Source: Thermocrispum municipale DSM 44069 (GTDB lineage: Bacteria; Actinomycetota; Actinomycetes; Mycobacteriales; Pseudonocardiaceae). From it: a stretch of 64,000 nucleotides of DNA. The position numbers and the translations under genes were made by a program. Each line of letters opens with the position of its first letter. The stretch's first letter is position 1. Below, piece by piece: positions 28,731 to 38,256 of the stretch. Where the stretch lies: positions 534,115-598,114 of the forward strand of contig NZ_KE386593.1 in assembly GCF_000427825.1 (NCBI RefSeq), given 5' to 3'. The notes under the pieces were generated by a model. That model was not told where the DNA came from, ran no database searches, and saw nothing but the letters and a program-made list of their open reading frames with translations.

Positions 28731-29825
28731 CTACCTGCGCATCTGCGGCACGCGCGGGCCGATCGCGGCGCCTGCAACGGACAACGCCGCACCTACGACC
28801 ATCACCCACGGGCCGGGGCCGAGGTCGTCGAGGTGTTCCCCGCTGTCGGTCATCATCAGCAAGCTGATCACGTGGTAGAGCAGGGCCGCGGCGGCGATGC
28901 CGGTGAGCAGGGCCCTGGTCGGACCGGTGCGGCCTTCCAGGAGGCTGCGCTTCATGATGCCGCCGCCGCGCCGGATGCTCCGTTCGTCGCGAAAGACGCC
29001 GAAGGACCAGGGGATCGGCGCGACGGCGGCCAGCGTCGCCGCGATGATGACGCCCTTGCCGATGTAGAACTTGACCAGTACCTGCTCGCCGTTCAGGTCG
29101 TCGCCGGAGACGTTACGCATCGCATCGGCGAGCTCGAACCAGGTGACGTCACCGCTCCACTTCAGGGCGAACAGCCCGAGAACCCCGAGCACCGCTCCCA
29201 GCACCGCCGGGATGGCGCCCCAGCCCGGCCGGGTCAGTGGGATCGGCGCGCCCGGACCTTGCTGCCACTGCCGGCCGGGTGCCCAGCCCTGGTGGCCCGG
29301 CGCTTGCTGCCACTGCGGCCCGGCCGCAGGCTGCGCGTAGTGGCCGGGTGGCTGAGCTCCTGGCGCCCAGCCCTGGACCTGCTGGACCTGCTGGGCCTGC
29401 GGTTGCGGGCCTGGAGCCTGCGGTGGGTGCGTCTGCTGGGCACTGTGCATCGGGTGCGGGCCTGACGGCTGGGGTTGCGGGGCCACCGGATGCGTGCCCG
29501 GCGTCTGCTGCGAGACGGAAGGCTGAGCTCCCGACGGATTCGCAGGCGGCACTTGCTGCGAACCGGCAAGCTGCGCTCCCGCCGCTTGCTGAGGCTGCGG
29601 CCCGCCCGGCTGCGCTCCCGAAACCTGTTGGGGACCCGCGGGCGGTGCTCCGGCGGATTGTTGGGGACCCGCGGGCGGTGTTCCGGGGAATGGCTGAGGC
29701 TGGCCACCGGACGACTGTGCGCCCGGCGCCCAGCCCTGGGCCTGCTGCGCCGGTGGCTGCGGACCCGGCTGTGCCCCCTGCTGGGGCTGCCCCGGCGGCC
29801 CCGGCTGGTTCGGAAAATCCGTCAT
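28731..29825 (-). CDS. Proline/glutamine-rich membrane protein
   Basis: 364 residues. The first 190 or so are low-complexity, with repeated GAQPxGPQP and QGWAPG units, and are almost certainly disordered. The C-terminal part has four membrane helices (about 205-225, 262-280, 315-335, 343-360) and a conserved-looking PGWGAIPAVLGAVLGVLGL start. ATG 29825. Similar architecture (P/Q-rich cytoplasmic tail plus a small membrane domain) is common in actinomycetes. Function unknown. Confidence 0.7.
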   Translation of the reverse strand: MTDFPNQPGPPGQPQQGAQPGPQPPAQQAQGWAPGAQSSGGQPQPFPGTPPAGPQQSAGAPPAGPQQVSGAQPGGPQPQQAAGAQLAGSQQVPPANPSGAQPSVSQQTPGTHPVAPQPQPSGPHPMHSAQQTHPPQAPGPQPQAQQVQQVQGWAPGAQPPGHYAQPAAGPQWQQAPGHQGWAPGRQWQQGPGAPIPLTRPGWGAIPAVLGAVLGVLGLFALKWSGDVTWFELADAMRNVSGDDLNGEQVLVKFYIGKGVIIAATLAAVAPIPWSFGVFRDERSIRRGGGIMKRSLLEGRTGPTRALLTGIAAAALLYHVISLLMMTDSGEHLDDLGPGPWVMVVGAALSVAGAAIGPRVPQMRR

Positions 29826-29835
29826 GATCGACAAC

Positions 29836-30996
29836 CTAGCCCTGGAGCGACCGATCGGTCGAAAGCACTCCGGTGGAGACGAACCGATCGGCGATACGGC
29901 GGTGTGCCGCGGTGTCCGGATGCAACCCGTCCGGCAGGGGCAGCTCGTCGTAGTCCGCCGGCCCGTACAGGTGCAGACCGTCCACATAGGACAGATGTGG
30001 ATCGGAGCGCTGTTCGACGATGCGGGCCAACTCGTCGCGGATGACCCGCAGCGTCAACTTCCCCGCGGCGACTTCGTCCGGGTCACCGGTGGCGATGAAC
30101 TGCACGTCGCCGCGGGCCAGCGCCTCGGTGTCCATCGCGACCGGGCCTGGCGTGTCCTCCTGGATCGGGCAGTACAGCGGCGACACGAGCACCAGCGGCG
30201 TGTCCGGTCGCCCCTCGCGGAAGGTGTCCAGGAACCCGTGCACCGCGGGAGTGAAGGCGCGCAGGCGCATCAGGTCGCCGTTGGTCAGGTTGATGCCGAT
30301 CTTCATGCTGATCACGTCTGCCGGGGTGTCCCGCAGCGTGCGCGCCACGAACGGATCCAACAGCGCGTTGCCGCTGAAGCCGAGGTTGATCAGGTCGACT
30401 CCGGCGGCGCGGGCCGCCACCGCAGGCCACGTCGTGGTCGGTCCGTCGGCGTTGGAGCCGTGGCTGATCGAACTGCCGTGGTGCAGCCACACCGGGCGTT
30501 CCGCCCGCACTGGTTCGACCGGCGCGTCGGTCCGCAGCGCGAGCAGCTCGGTCTGCTCGTTGTGCGGCAGCCAGATCTCGACGGTCTTGGCGCCGGCAGG
30601 CAGCTCGGGGAAGCGCGCAACGCCGGGCGAACCCGGACGCAGTTCGGTTTCGACCGTCACCGGGTCGACCAGCAGGGTGTTCCCACCGGGAACGCTCGTG
30701 TGCGCGAGTACCCGGCCGTCGACCACGAGGGTGAAGGTCCCCAGCGGCTGCTCCGGCGCACCCACATAGACCCGTTTCGTCTGCAGCGTGTCCAGCTCGA
30801 GCGTGGTGGCGTCGGTACGAAACACCAGCCGCATCCCGGCAGGCTGCGCCTCGGCAATGGTCAGTCGCACGTCAGGTATCTGCGCTCGGGCCCACGCGGG
30901 CAACCGGTGTGGCAGCAGGCCACGGCCGGTGTCCTCCAGCTCGATCGCTCCGCGCACCAGCTCTGCGGTGATCTTGGTCGTGATCCAGTCAGTCAT
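29836..30996 (-). CDS. SGNH/GDSL hydrolase (CE2-like two-domain)
   Basis: 386-residue esterase-type protein: an N-terminal beta-sandwich domain (about 1-165), then an SGNH hydrolase domain with GSSISHG (nucleophile Ser near 175), GFSGN, the GINL Asn and DGLHPDTAAH for the Asp/His pair. The arrangement resembles carbohydrate esterase family 2. No signal peptide, so likely cytoplasmic. Its ATG overlaps the stop of a decayed LuxR-type regulator frame by eight bases, implying that the two were once coupled. Substrate unknown. Confidence 0.85.
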   Translation of the reverse strand: MTDWITTKITAELVRGAIELEDTGRGLLPHRLPAWARAQIPDVRLTIAEAQPAGMRLVFRTDATTLELDTLQTKRVYVGAPEQPLGTFTLVVDGRVLAHTSVPGGNTLLVDPVTVETELRPGSPGVARFPELPAGAKTVEIWLPHNEQTELLALRTDAPVEPVRAERPVWLHHGSSISHGSNADGPTTTWPAVAARAAGVDLINLGFSGNALLDPFVARTLRDTPADVISMKIGINLTNGDLMRLRAFTPAVHGFLDTFREGRPDTPLVLVSPLYCPIQEDTPGPVAMDTEALARGDVQFIATGDPDEVAAGKLTLRVIRDELARIVEQRSDPHLSYVDGLHLYGPADYDELPLPDGLHPDTAAHRRIADRFVSTGVLSTDRSLQG

Positions 30997-31400
30997 CCCT
31001 ACTCCGGTTCGCTGCGGCGGACGAGACGATCAGGCCGCTTTCGTACGCGGCCACGACGGCCTGCGCCCGGCTGGTCAGCCCTAGGTTCGCCATCAGCCTC
31101 GTCACATGTGTTTCACCGCTGCCTCGCTCAGCAGGCGTCGCCGAGCGATGTCGGTGTCCGGCAGGCCGTTGCCGGCCAGCCGCATTTCCGTTACTCGTGC
31201 CGTCAGGTCCGCAAGGCATCCCGCTCCCGCCGCACGGCGGCCTGCACGGTGGTGAGCCCGGTCAGTAGGTAGCCGCCGAACCCGTCGAGCCGTTCGCCGC
31301 GACATCGCTCATGCCCACGCTCAACGCCGTCAGTACGCCGGCCGGCGCTGTCCGAACCGGCAGGCTTGAGCCCCACCAGCACTCGTTCACGCTACCGATG
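30989..31400 (-). pseudogene. Frameshifted remnant of a LuxR-family regulator
   Basis: The C-terminal HTH of a NarL/LuxR protein is split between two frames: LTARVTEMRLAGNGLPDTDI to SEAAVK lies in one frame (about 31116-31230), and THVTRLMANLGLTSRAQAVV to the end in another (30989-31115). Joined, they give a normal LuxR HTH (SEAAVK-THVTRL). One base is missing at about 31108-31115, where GTGAAACAC should read GTGAAnACn. Upstream, only weak regulator-like fragments remain, with stops. Translation of the SGNH gene was once coupled to it. Confidence 0.75.
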
Positions 31401-31585
31401 GCCGCCAACAGATTTCGTCACTCGTGACGGGTACGTCGAATCACCCGGCAGTGCGACTGCCCGGCGGGCCGACAGCGCGTGGGTGAATGACCAGCGACGT
31501 GGGTCAATGCGGCAGGCGCGCGGCGCTGCGGCACGACCGCGCGGGGTGCGAGTTCCGTGCAGGCACGGCCGCCGAGGCCAACGCC

Positions 31586-32065
31586 TCAGACCCGGCGCGT
31601 GGTGGACCGGTCGGCGACGGCCTGCCCGATCTCCTGGACGGCCGACCGGATGGTGTCGCCATAGGGACCGTCCGGAAGCGCGGAGAGGTGCCGCTTGGCG
31701 TGATCGATGTGCTCGGCGGCGGCGCGGAATGCGCCCAGGCGGCGGAAGTTGTCGGCAAGATTCAGGTGCAGGCTCGGGTAGAAGCCGGCGACCTGCAGGT
31801 TCGCGTGGTGCCGCTGCGCGCGTTCGTCGGTGAGCGCATCGGCGGCGTCGAGGGCGCGGACGTCCCACACGAGCGACTCGGCGGGGTCGTCGTAGAGATC
31901 GGCCAAGTAGTGCGCCACTGTGCAGCGATGCAACGGATCGCCGAGCACTCCGATCCGCCGCCAGATGGCCAGCAGGTCGCGCCGAGCCGTTTCGACGTCG
32001 CCTTGGTGCCCGAGCGTCACGGCGGCACCGATCTCTTCCATCGTGGGGTCGGCTGCGGTGGTCAT
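31586..32065 (-). CDS. TPR-like helical protein, partner of the MerR-clamp regulator
   Basis: 159-residue helical protein. The spacing and composition of helices (TLGHQGDVETARRDLLAIW, AESLVWDVRALDAADAL, NLADNFRRLGAFRAAAEHID) fit tetratricopeptide-type repeats. ATG 32065 overlaps the stop of the upstream MerR-type gene by four bases (ATGA), so they are co-translated. No enzymatic motif. The 185 bp before it on the other side (31401-31585) shows no gene. Confidence 0.7.
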   Translation of the reverse strand: MTTAADPTMEEIGAAVTLGHQGDVETARRDLLAIWRRIGVLGDPLHRCTVAHYLADLYDDPAESLVWDVRALDAADALTDERAQRHHANLQVAGFYPSLHLNLADNFRRLGAFRAAAEHIDHAKRHLSALPDGPYGDTIRSAVQEIGQAVADRSTTRRV

Positions 32066-33129
32066 GATTTCGTCCTCTCGGGGGCGCGGCGGGGCATGAC
32101 GAGGGTGGTGAGGTCGCCGTCGTCGGCCGACCTGACGGTGGCAGGCTGCTCGGGACCGCGCAGATCGAGCAGCACGTCGCTGCCGATCGCATGGCCGACG
32201 GCCGGATACAACGTGGTCAGGTCGAACCAGACGGTCACATCCGAGCCCGTTGCCGTGCCGTCGAGCGCCACGTCGTCGTCGCCGATCAGCAAGCTCGGTC
32301 GGTTCCCGGCCACCCGCACGCCGACCAGTTCCGGTGCCCGCTGCTCCAGCACCCGCACGACCTGGTGCTTTCCGACCGTCACGCGATGAGTCACCGATGG
32401 GAGCGCATCGAGCATCAGCCGATGGTCCGGGAAGGTCTCGGTCCGCAGGCGACAAGGCAGGACGGTGCCGTCGGTCAGCTGGAAGCCGACCGACCGTTCA
32501 CCGGCTTCGATCGTCACGGTCGTGCTGCGGCGCATCCGGGCGCTCATGGCAAGCAGGTCGTCGCCGTCGAGGGTGCCCGCCCAGGAGTCCGACGGCCGGC
32601 TGACGGGCACCAGCGTCCGGGTGGCGAGCCGGTATCGATCGGTCGCGGTCAGCGCGACCGATTCGCCATCGGCTTCCAGGCGCACGCCGTTCAGGACGGG
32701 CATGTCGGGATGGTGGATCGTGGCCGCCATGACCTGGTCCACGGCTTCTGCCAGGACGGGACCGGCCAGCGCGCAGATCGGGTGACGACGATCCGGGTCC
32801 AGCGAGGCCTTGAGCCGCGCAGCGGCCCGCCGTACCTCGGCGGCCTGGGCGGTCACCTTCGCCACCTGTTCGTCGATCAGCCGCACGGCCTCGTCGGAGT
32901 CCGCGGCGAAGAACGTCCCGATGACCGACAGCGGCATCCCGATCTCACGCAGCCTGCGCAACCGGTCGGCGCGAGCCACCTGCGCTTCGCTGTAGCGCCG
33001 GTAGCCCGTCACCGGATCGACTCGGTCCGGCCGCAGCAGTCCGGCGTCGTCGTAGAACCGCAAAGCGCTTGCGGTCATGCCTGCGCGCTCGGCGAACGCG
33101 CCGATCGACATCAACTCGGGGTCGGTCAC
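32062..33129 (-). CDS. MerR-type regulator fused to a DNA polymerase III beta-clamp-like domain
   Basis: 355 residues. Residues about 8-75 form a MerR winged helix (SIGAFAERAGMTASALRFYD, GLLRPDRVDPVTGYRRYS), followed by a coiled dimerisation helix to about 110. The remaining about 240 residues resemble two sliding-clamp domains: MPVLNGVRLEADGESVALTA, TDRYRLATRTL (a hallmark of DnaN domain 2/3), a VTIEAGERSVGF strand and FPDHRLML. GTG 33129; ATG 33111 is a later option. The clamp-like part may act as an effector-binding or protein-interaction domain. Related proteins are annotated in actinomycetes as beta-subunit family proteins; no function is known to me. Confidence 0.82.
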   Translation of the reverse strand: MTDPELMSIGAFAERAGMTASALRFYDDAGLLRPDRVDPVTGYRRYSEAQVARADRLRRLREIGMPLSVIGTFFAADSDEAVRLIDEQVAKVTAQAAEVRRAAARLKASLDPDRRHPICALAGPVLAEAVDQVMAATIHHPDMPVLNGVRLEADGESVALTATDRYRLATRTLVPVSRPSDSWAGTLDGDDLLAMSARMRRSTTVTIEAGERSVGFQLTDGTVLPCRLRTETFPDHRLMLDALPSVTHRVTVGKHQVVRVLEQRAPELVGVRVAGNRPSLLIGDDDVALDGTATGSDVTVWFDLTTLYPAVGHAIGSDVLLDLRGPEQPATVRSADDGDLTTLVMPRRAPERTKS

Positions 33130-33183
33130 CCCGCCATCATCGGGCTTCGACCAACGTGAAGGTCAACCAGCGCGGCTCGCTGG

Positions 33184-33855
33184 CTACAGGTCGGCGTCCG
33201 CGTCGGTGTTGTAGCCGGGCATCTTGCCGGTGACGACGAAGATCACCCGGTTGGCCACCGACACCGCGTGGTCGGCGAACCGCTCGTAGAACCGGCCGAG
33301 CAGCGTGGTGTCCACCGCGGCGGCCACCCCGTACTCCCAGTCCTTGTCCATGATCACCGAGAACAAGTGCCGATGGATGTCGTCGACCTTGTCGTCGATG
33401 CGCTCCAACTCCTTGGCCTTGGAGATGTCCCGCTCGCGGATCACCTGCTCGGCCAGCCTGCCCAGGTTCACCGCCACCTCACCCATCTCGGCGAAGTAGT
33501 GCTCCACCGGCTTGGGCAGCACGTGCTCGGGGTGCCTGCGGCGCGCGGCGCGGGCCACGTGCAACGCCAGGTCGCCCATGCGCTCCAGGCTCTCCGCCGC
33601 GTGAATGGTGGCCAGCACGGTGCGCAGGTCGGTGGCGACCGGGGCTTGCAGCGCGATCAGCTGGTAGGCCTGTTCCTCACATGCCGAGCGTGCGTCGTCG
33701 ATCTTCTGGTCGTCGCTGATCACCTGCTCCGCCAGGGCCAGGTCCGCTTCGAGCAGAGCCCGCGTCGCCTTCTCCATCGCGGTCGCGGCCATGCCGGACA
33801 TGTCGGCAAGCTGCTCGGCGAGCCGGTCAAGCTCGACGTGGTATGCCTCGCGCAT
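33184..33855 (-). CDS. phoU: Phosphate transport regulator PhoU
   Basis: 223-residue all-helical protein of two PhoU three-helix bundles. It modulates Pst transport and the PhoR/PhoP response, and in mycobacteria (PhoY) affects persistence. Metal-binding E/D motifs are visible: AESLERMGDLALHVA in the first repeat and RFYERFADHAVSVANR in the second. ATG 33855 has AAGGAG seven bases upstream; GTG 33858 is one codon before. It is 7 kb from pst and divergent in direction from it. Confidence 0.95.
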   Translation of the reverse strand: MREAYHVELDRLAEQLADMSGMAATAMEKATRALLEADLALAEQVISDDQKIDDARSACEEQAYQLIALQAPVATDLRTVLATIHAAESLERMGDLALHVARAARRRHPEHVLPKPVEHYFAEMGEVAVNLGRLAEQVIRERDISKAKELERIDDKVDDIHRHLFSVIMDKDWEYGVAAAVDTTLLGRFYERFADHAVSVANRVIFVVTGKMPGYNTDADADL

Positions 33856-33988
33856 CACTCAACTCCTTCGAATGCCGGCGGCAAGTCGAACCGGCATAGC
33901 GCCACTCTACGTTCGCGCCCGGTGGCACGCCGTAGCGTGGAGGTGAACCTCGGGTGAATCGCGGACGAAGGATCGCCTACCGCGTCGG

Positions 33989-36494
33989 TCAGGGGGTACC
34001 TGCCGGTTCGACCTGCTGGCTCTGGGCGGATGTGTCGCCTTCGCCGTCGGACGCGCGCTCGTCGGGTTTGTCCTGCGACGCATCCTTGTCGTCGTCGAGC
34101 CCGGGGGATCGGCTTGTCGTGGATGATAGCCGAGAACAACTCCGCCGCTTCGTCCTCCAGCATGACCTCGTTGCCGCGCTCGTTGGCGTAGCCGGTGGTG
34201 GGCACGGTGAGGAACGAGACCGAGTCGGTGTCCATGCCCTTCAGCGACTGCGCGAGATCGAGCAGCTCGTCGACGCCGATGTTGTCGCCGAACGTGGCGG
34301 CGGCGAACGCGTTGACGAACGAGGTCAGCTTCTGCGGGTCGAGCAGCACGTCCCGGGACATGGTCTTGGTCAGCAACGCGGCGATGAACTGCTGCTGGCG
34401 TTTGATGCGGCCGTAGTCGGACGTGGGGTCGCCTTCGACGTGCCGGGCTCGGACGAAGCTCAGCGCCCGGTCACCGGTCAGCGTGGTCACCCCGGGCTTG
34501 TCCACCACGGTGCCGAGGATCGAGTCGACGATCGGGGTGTCGACCTTGATCTGCACCCCGCCGACCGCGTCGACCATTTCCTTGAACCCGGCGAAGTCGA
34601 TGCCCACGAACCGGGTCATCTTCATGCCGGTGGTCTTCTGCACCCACTTGATCACGCACCGCGGGCCACCTTCCGCGTACGCGGTGTTCAGCTTGACCTG
34701 GGGTGTTTCCGGGATCTTCTCGTTGCTGTACTCGCCGGTCTTGTAGTTCCAGCGGTAGCACTCGGGCCGGGTGATCTCCAGGTCGCGCGGGAAGGACACC
34801 AAGATCGCGCGGCTGCGGTCCTTCGGCAGGTGGGCGATCATCAACGTGTCGGAACGGGCACCCTTGATCGTCTTCTCGGTGCCGATGCCCGCGCCCTTGG
34901 GCGCGCCGACGCGCGAGTCCGAGCCGAGGATGAGGAAGTTCTCGTCGCCGACCTGAGCGGCCTTGTGCTTGATGTCCTTCGATTCCTCGTCGAGCGCGGC
35001 GACCTCGGTGAACTTGGAGTCGTACCACTCCTTCATGCCCCACGCGCCGCCCGCCGCGAGGAAGATCAACGCGGCCAGTGTGGCCACCGCGGCCTTGCCC
35101 GCCACCAGTGCGCGCCGGTCCTTGCGCTCCCGCTTCTGTTGCAGTCGGGTGTTCGGCGCGGGCTCGCTCGGCTTGGGAGGCGGCTGATCCTTGTCGCTGA
35201 TCGCGGGGATCAGGACGGTGGGCTCGTTGCGCCACAGGCGCTGCATCACCGTCGTCTGTGCGGCGGTCGGCTTGGCGGGCCGCTTGCGCGTGAGCGGTTT
35301 GGGCTCGGCGGGCTTCGCCTCACCGTCCGGCTCGGTGACCGGAGTCAGGAGGTACGTGGCCGCGCCGACGCCGTCGGCTCGGCGGTTCGGACCGTCGGAC
35401 TCGGTGTCCTTGGGGACCTCGAGCGCCTTGACCGTAGGTGGATCTTGCGGCTTGTCCGTGCGCCGTGCGGGGTCGGATTCCCGGTCCTTGAGCGATGCGG
35501 GATCCGCTGGGGGCGCGGGCCGCCGTGGCTCGCGCCGGCCCGGCGGGCGCCCGGCCTCGTCATGGCGAGGCTCGCCTGGCTTGGGTGCGGCTTCGTGCCG
35601 GGGGCGCAGGCTGCCTGGCTTGGGGGCGTCCCCGTCGTGCCTGGAGCGGAGGCCGCGTGGTCTGGGGGCTTCCTCCTCGTCGCGGGGGCGGACGCTGCCC
35701 GGCTTGCGGGCGTCGTCGTCACGGGGGTGCAGGCTGCCTGGTTCGAGGACGTTATCTTCATGCCGAGGGCGAAGGCTTCCCGGTTTGCGCGCCCCGTTGC
35801 CACGGCGGATCGGGGGCCGGACCTTGGTGGGCTCGTCCGCGGCATTCCGTGCGGCTTCGCCGCGCCGGGGCGGGACCGGAGGCCGGATCTTGGTGGGTTC
35901 CTCGGCGCGTACCGCGTCGGGCTCGGCGGGTGGCGCCGTGAACGGCCTACGGCGCCGCTCGGGCGTCGGCTTGCTCAGTGCGGCACGCGAGCCGGGCGGC
36001 TCCCGACGCCCCGCATCCAGCGTGCTCTGATCGGGCCGCTTCGTGTCCGGCGTGCCCCGCTCGGGCCGCTTCGTGTCCGGCGTGCCCCGCTCGGCCCGTG
36101 ACTCGGGCAGGCCGCCGCCGGCGCGTGGGTTTGCCCGCTCCACGCCTGACTCGGGAAGGCCGCGCCTGCCGGCGCCACCCCTCCGCTCAGCCCGCGGCTC
36201 CGGTCGGCCGCGCCGACGAGGGGCTCCGGTGTTTTCGTGCCGTGCGGGGTCCGGATCGGCGTGCGTGGCATCGGGCTCGCCCTGAGCGGCCGGTGGCTCG
36301 GCGACGGCACGTCGACGTCGTGGCGGCTCCGGCTCGTGCCGGACCATCCGGGTGCGTTCCCCGACCTGTCCCGGTCGCCGTCGGCGCGGCTCGGCATGCC
36401 GGGACGGCTCGGCCCCGGGCGCGGGACGCCGTGGAATCGGACGCTTGGCTTGCCGGTCGGATCGGGAACGCTGAGCGCCATGGTCGTTCTGCAC
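33989..36494 (-). CDS. LCP-family wall-polymer ligase with long disordered N-terminus; C-terminal frameshift
   Basis: LytR-CpsA-Psr protein that attaches glycopolymers (arabinogalactan or teichoic-type) to peptidoglycan. A basic Pro/Arg-rich region of about 430 residues with PGSLRPRHE-type repeats precedes one membrane helix (near 470-490) and the LCP domain (FLILGSDSR, SDTLMIAHLPKD, VSFPRDLEI, RARHVEGDPTSDYGRIKRQQ). GTG 36494 has GGGAG upstream. As sequenced, a run of five G at 34103-34107 shifts the frame after DKPIP; with four G the frame ends at 33989 in an acidic tail (DDDKDASQDKPDE) ending PAGTP. The unshifted reading ends at 33855, overlapping phoU. The LCP domain itself is intact. Confidence 0.85.
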
Positions 36495-36654
36495 CCAGTG
36501 CTCCCCTCTGTGGTCTCGTCATTGGATACACGGCGAAGCCTCACCGACGGTTGCCTGCGGGTTACACGCCGTCGGTGTTCGAGTTCGTTATCGTACGGAT
36601 ATACCGCACGCGGGGGAACACATTGGTGCCAATGGTCGCGGTGGGAAGAAACGC

Positions 36655-37494
36655 TCAGTGCTCGCTGTCGTCCGTACCGGCGAACCTGATCGTGTTGGCA
36701 ACCCGGTAGCTCACCGCGTTGCGGCCGGCCCGTTTGGCGGCGTAGAGAGCCTCGTCGGCCAGCCCGAGGCACAGCTCGATGTCCGTGGGGCACTCGCCGC
36801 CCGCCACGTGCATCAGCCCGGCGCTGATCGTCACACGCAGGTTCGGTGCGAGCAGCGACCATGAGTGCGCGGCCACCCGCCTGCGCACCCGCTCCACGAT
36901 GCCGACAGCGGCCGCGGCCGACATGTCCGGAAGCACGAGCACGAACTCCTCGCCGCCGTAGCGCGCGCAGAATCCGGTGCTCGGCAGCTCCGCTTGCATC
37001 AAGCGGACGACCTGCCGCAATACCTGATCGCCCACCAGGTGCCCGTGTGCGTCGTTGACCGACTTGAACAGATCCAGGTCCACCAGCGCGACCGCGATGC
37101 CCGGGCTGCGCGGGTCGGCGGTGTTCTCCGCGAGCAGTTCGGCCAGCCGCTGGTCCAGGTAGCGACGGTTGTAAGCGGCGGTCAACGAGTCGCGCAGGCT
37201 GGCGTGCACTGCCGCGGCGTGTGCGCGGTGCAGCTCGGCCACCTGCATGCGGAATTGCTCGGGGATGGCCGGCGCAGACCGCTCGGCCTCCCTGGCCAGC
37301 CGGAGCGCGGCGTGCAGGTGCGAGTAGGCCCGCTTCCAGTTGCCCTGGACCGCCAGCAGCCGGGCGATGGATTCGTGCAACGAGACCAGATCGTCCGGCG
37401 ACGAGCCGACGGTGTTGACGCCCAGCTGTGTCTGCGCGGCTGCCGAGGACAGACCAGAAGCGGTGGCCATGCTGCCCGCTTCAGGTCCGTACAT
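36655..37494 (-). CDS. GGDEF-domain diguanylate cyclase
   Basis: 279-residue protein that should make cyclic di-GMP. The N-terminal 100 residues are helical (TPR-like, HESIARLLAVQGNWKRAYSH), followed by a GGDEF domain from about residue 108 (DSLTAAYNRRYLD) with substrate-binding DLDLFKSVND and the active site GGEEF at 180-184. The RxxD inhibitory site is absent five residues before it, so feedback inhibition is unlikely. ATG 37494 has AGGAAGG eight bases upstream; an earlier start at 37635 is possible. No transmembrane segment. Confidence 0.88.
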   Translation of the reverse strand: MYGPEAGSMATASGLSSAAAQTQLGVNTVGSSPDDLVSLHESIARLLAVQGNWKRAYSHLHAALRLAREAERSAPAIPEQFRMQVAELHRAHAAAVHASLRDSLTAAYNRRYLDQRLAELLAENTADPRSPGIAVALVDLDLFKSVNDAHGHLVGDQVLRQVVRLMQAELPSTGFCARYGGEEFVLVLPDMSAAAAVGIVERVRRRVAAHSWSLLAPNLRVTISAGLMHVAGGECPTDIELCLGLADEALYAAKRAGRNAVSYRVANTIRFAGTDDSEH

Positions 37495-37641
37495 CCGCCG
37501 CGCCGCCTTCCTGACGTTCGTAATGTTTTTCGACGGATTCGCGGGCGTGCTTGAGTCGGCTTCCCCCGCGCCAGCGAAAACATCACTCGATCGGCGGCCA
37601 ACCTGTGCGAGGTCGTGAAGATGATCGGCGAACATTCACGT

Positions 37642-38256
37642 TCACCGAAGTCGGGTCGCCACCAGGCGTTCCACCAGCCCGTGCCGGAAGCGCTCGGCCT
37701 GCACGATCGTGTACCCGCGAGCGCGCACCAACGGCAGCTGGCGGCGCAGGAAATGCTCCCCGGCCAGGGGCACCGTGATGCGTTCGACCAGCCACTGACC
37801 TGCGCGAATGAACCGGCTGGTGGACACGACGTGATCGACGAGGATCAGCAGTCCGTCTGGTCGCAGCACCCGCGTGATCTCGTCGAGAGCCGCCTCGTTG
37901 TCCGGGATGGCGCAAAGTCCGAACGTGCACACGACGGTGTCGAAGCTGTTGTCCGCCAGCGGGAGACGTTGCGCATCCGCGCGCAGCAGCCGGATCGCGC
38001 GGTTGAGTGATGCTGCTCGTTCGGCTGCGAGGTCCAGCATCTTCGTGCTGAAGTCGACCCCGGTGAGCTGCACGTCCGGCGGGTAGTGCGGCAGGTTCAG
38101 TCCGCTGCCGACGGCCACCTCCAACACCTCGCCCCGCGCCTTCGAGCACGCCCATGGCCGGGAGTCGCCGAACAGTCGCTGGTCCCACCGCATCATCTCG
38201 GCGTCGTAGCGGTCCGACTTGCGATCCCAGTACCGGGCCCAGCGTGCGCGGTTCAT
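37642..38256 (-). CDS. Class I SAM-dependent methyltransferase
   Basis: 204-residue methyltransferase of the UbiE/COQ5-like kind. Motif I VLEVAVGSGLNLPHY (about 43-57) binds SAM; motif II TGVDFSTKML, motif III FDTVVCTFGLCAI and RVLRPDGLLILVDHV follow. The ATG overlaps the TetR stop (ATGA), so it is co-translated with the regulator of the divergent P450 gene. Substrate unknown; the context suggests lipid or small-molecule modification. Confidence 0.88.
   Translation of the reverse strand: MNRARWARYWDRKSDRYDAEMMRWDQRLFGDSRPWACSKARGEVLEVAVGSGLNLPHYPPDVQLTGVDFSTKMLDLAAERAASLNRAIRLLRADAQRLPLADNSFDTVVCTFGLCAIPDNEAALDEITRVLRPDGLLILVDHVVSTSRFIRAGQWLVERITVPLAGEHFLRRQLPLVRARGYTIVQAERFRHGLVERLVATRLR

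Noticed and set aside
33954-36101. A 715-codon plus-strand frame antisense to the LCP gene
   Set aside because: Its sequence mirrors the codon bias of the LCP disordered region; no recognisable protein.
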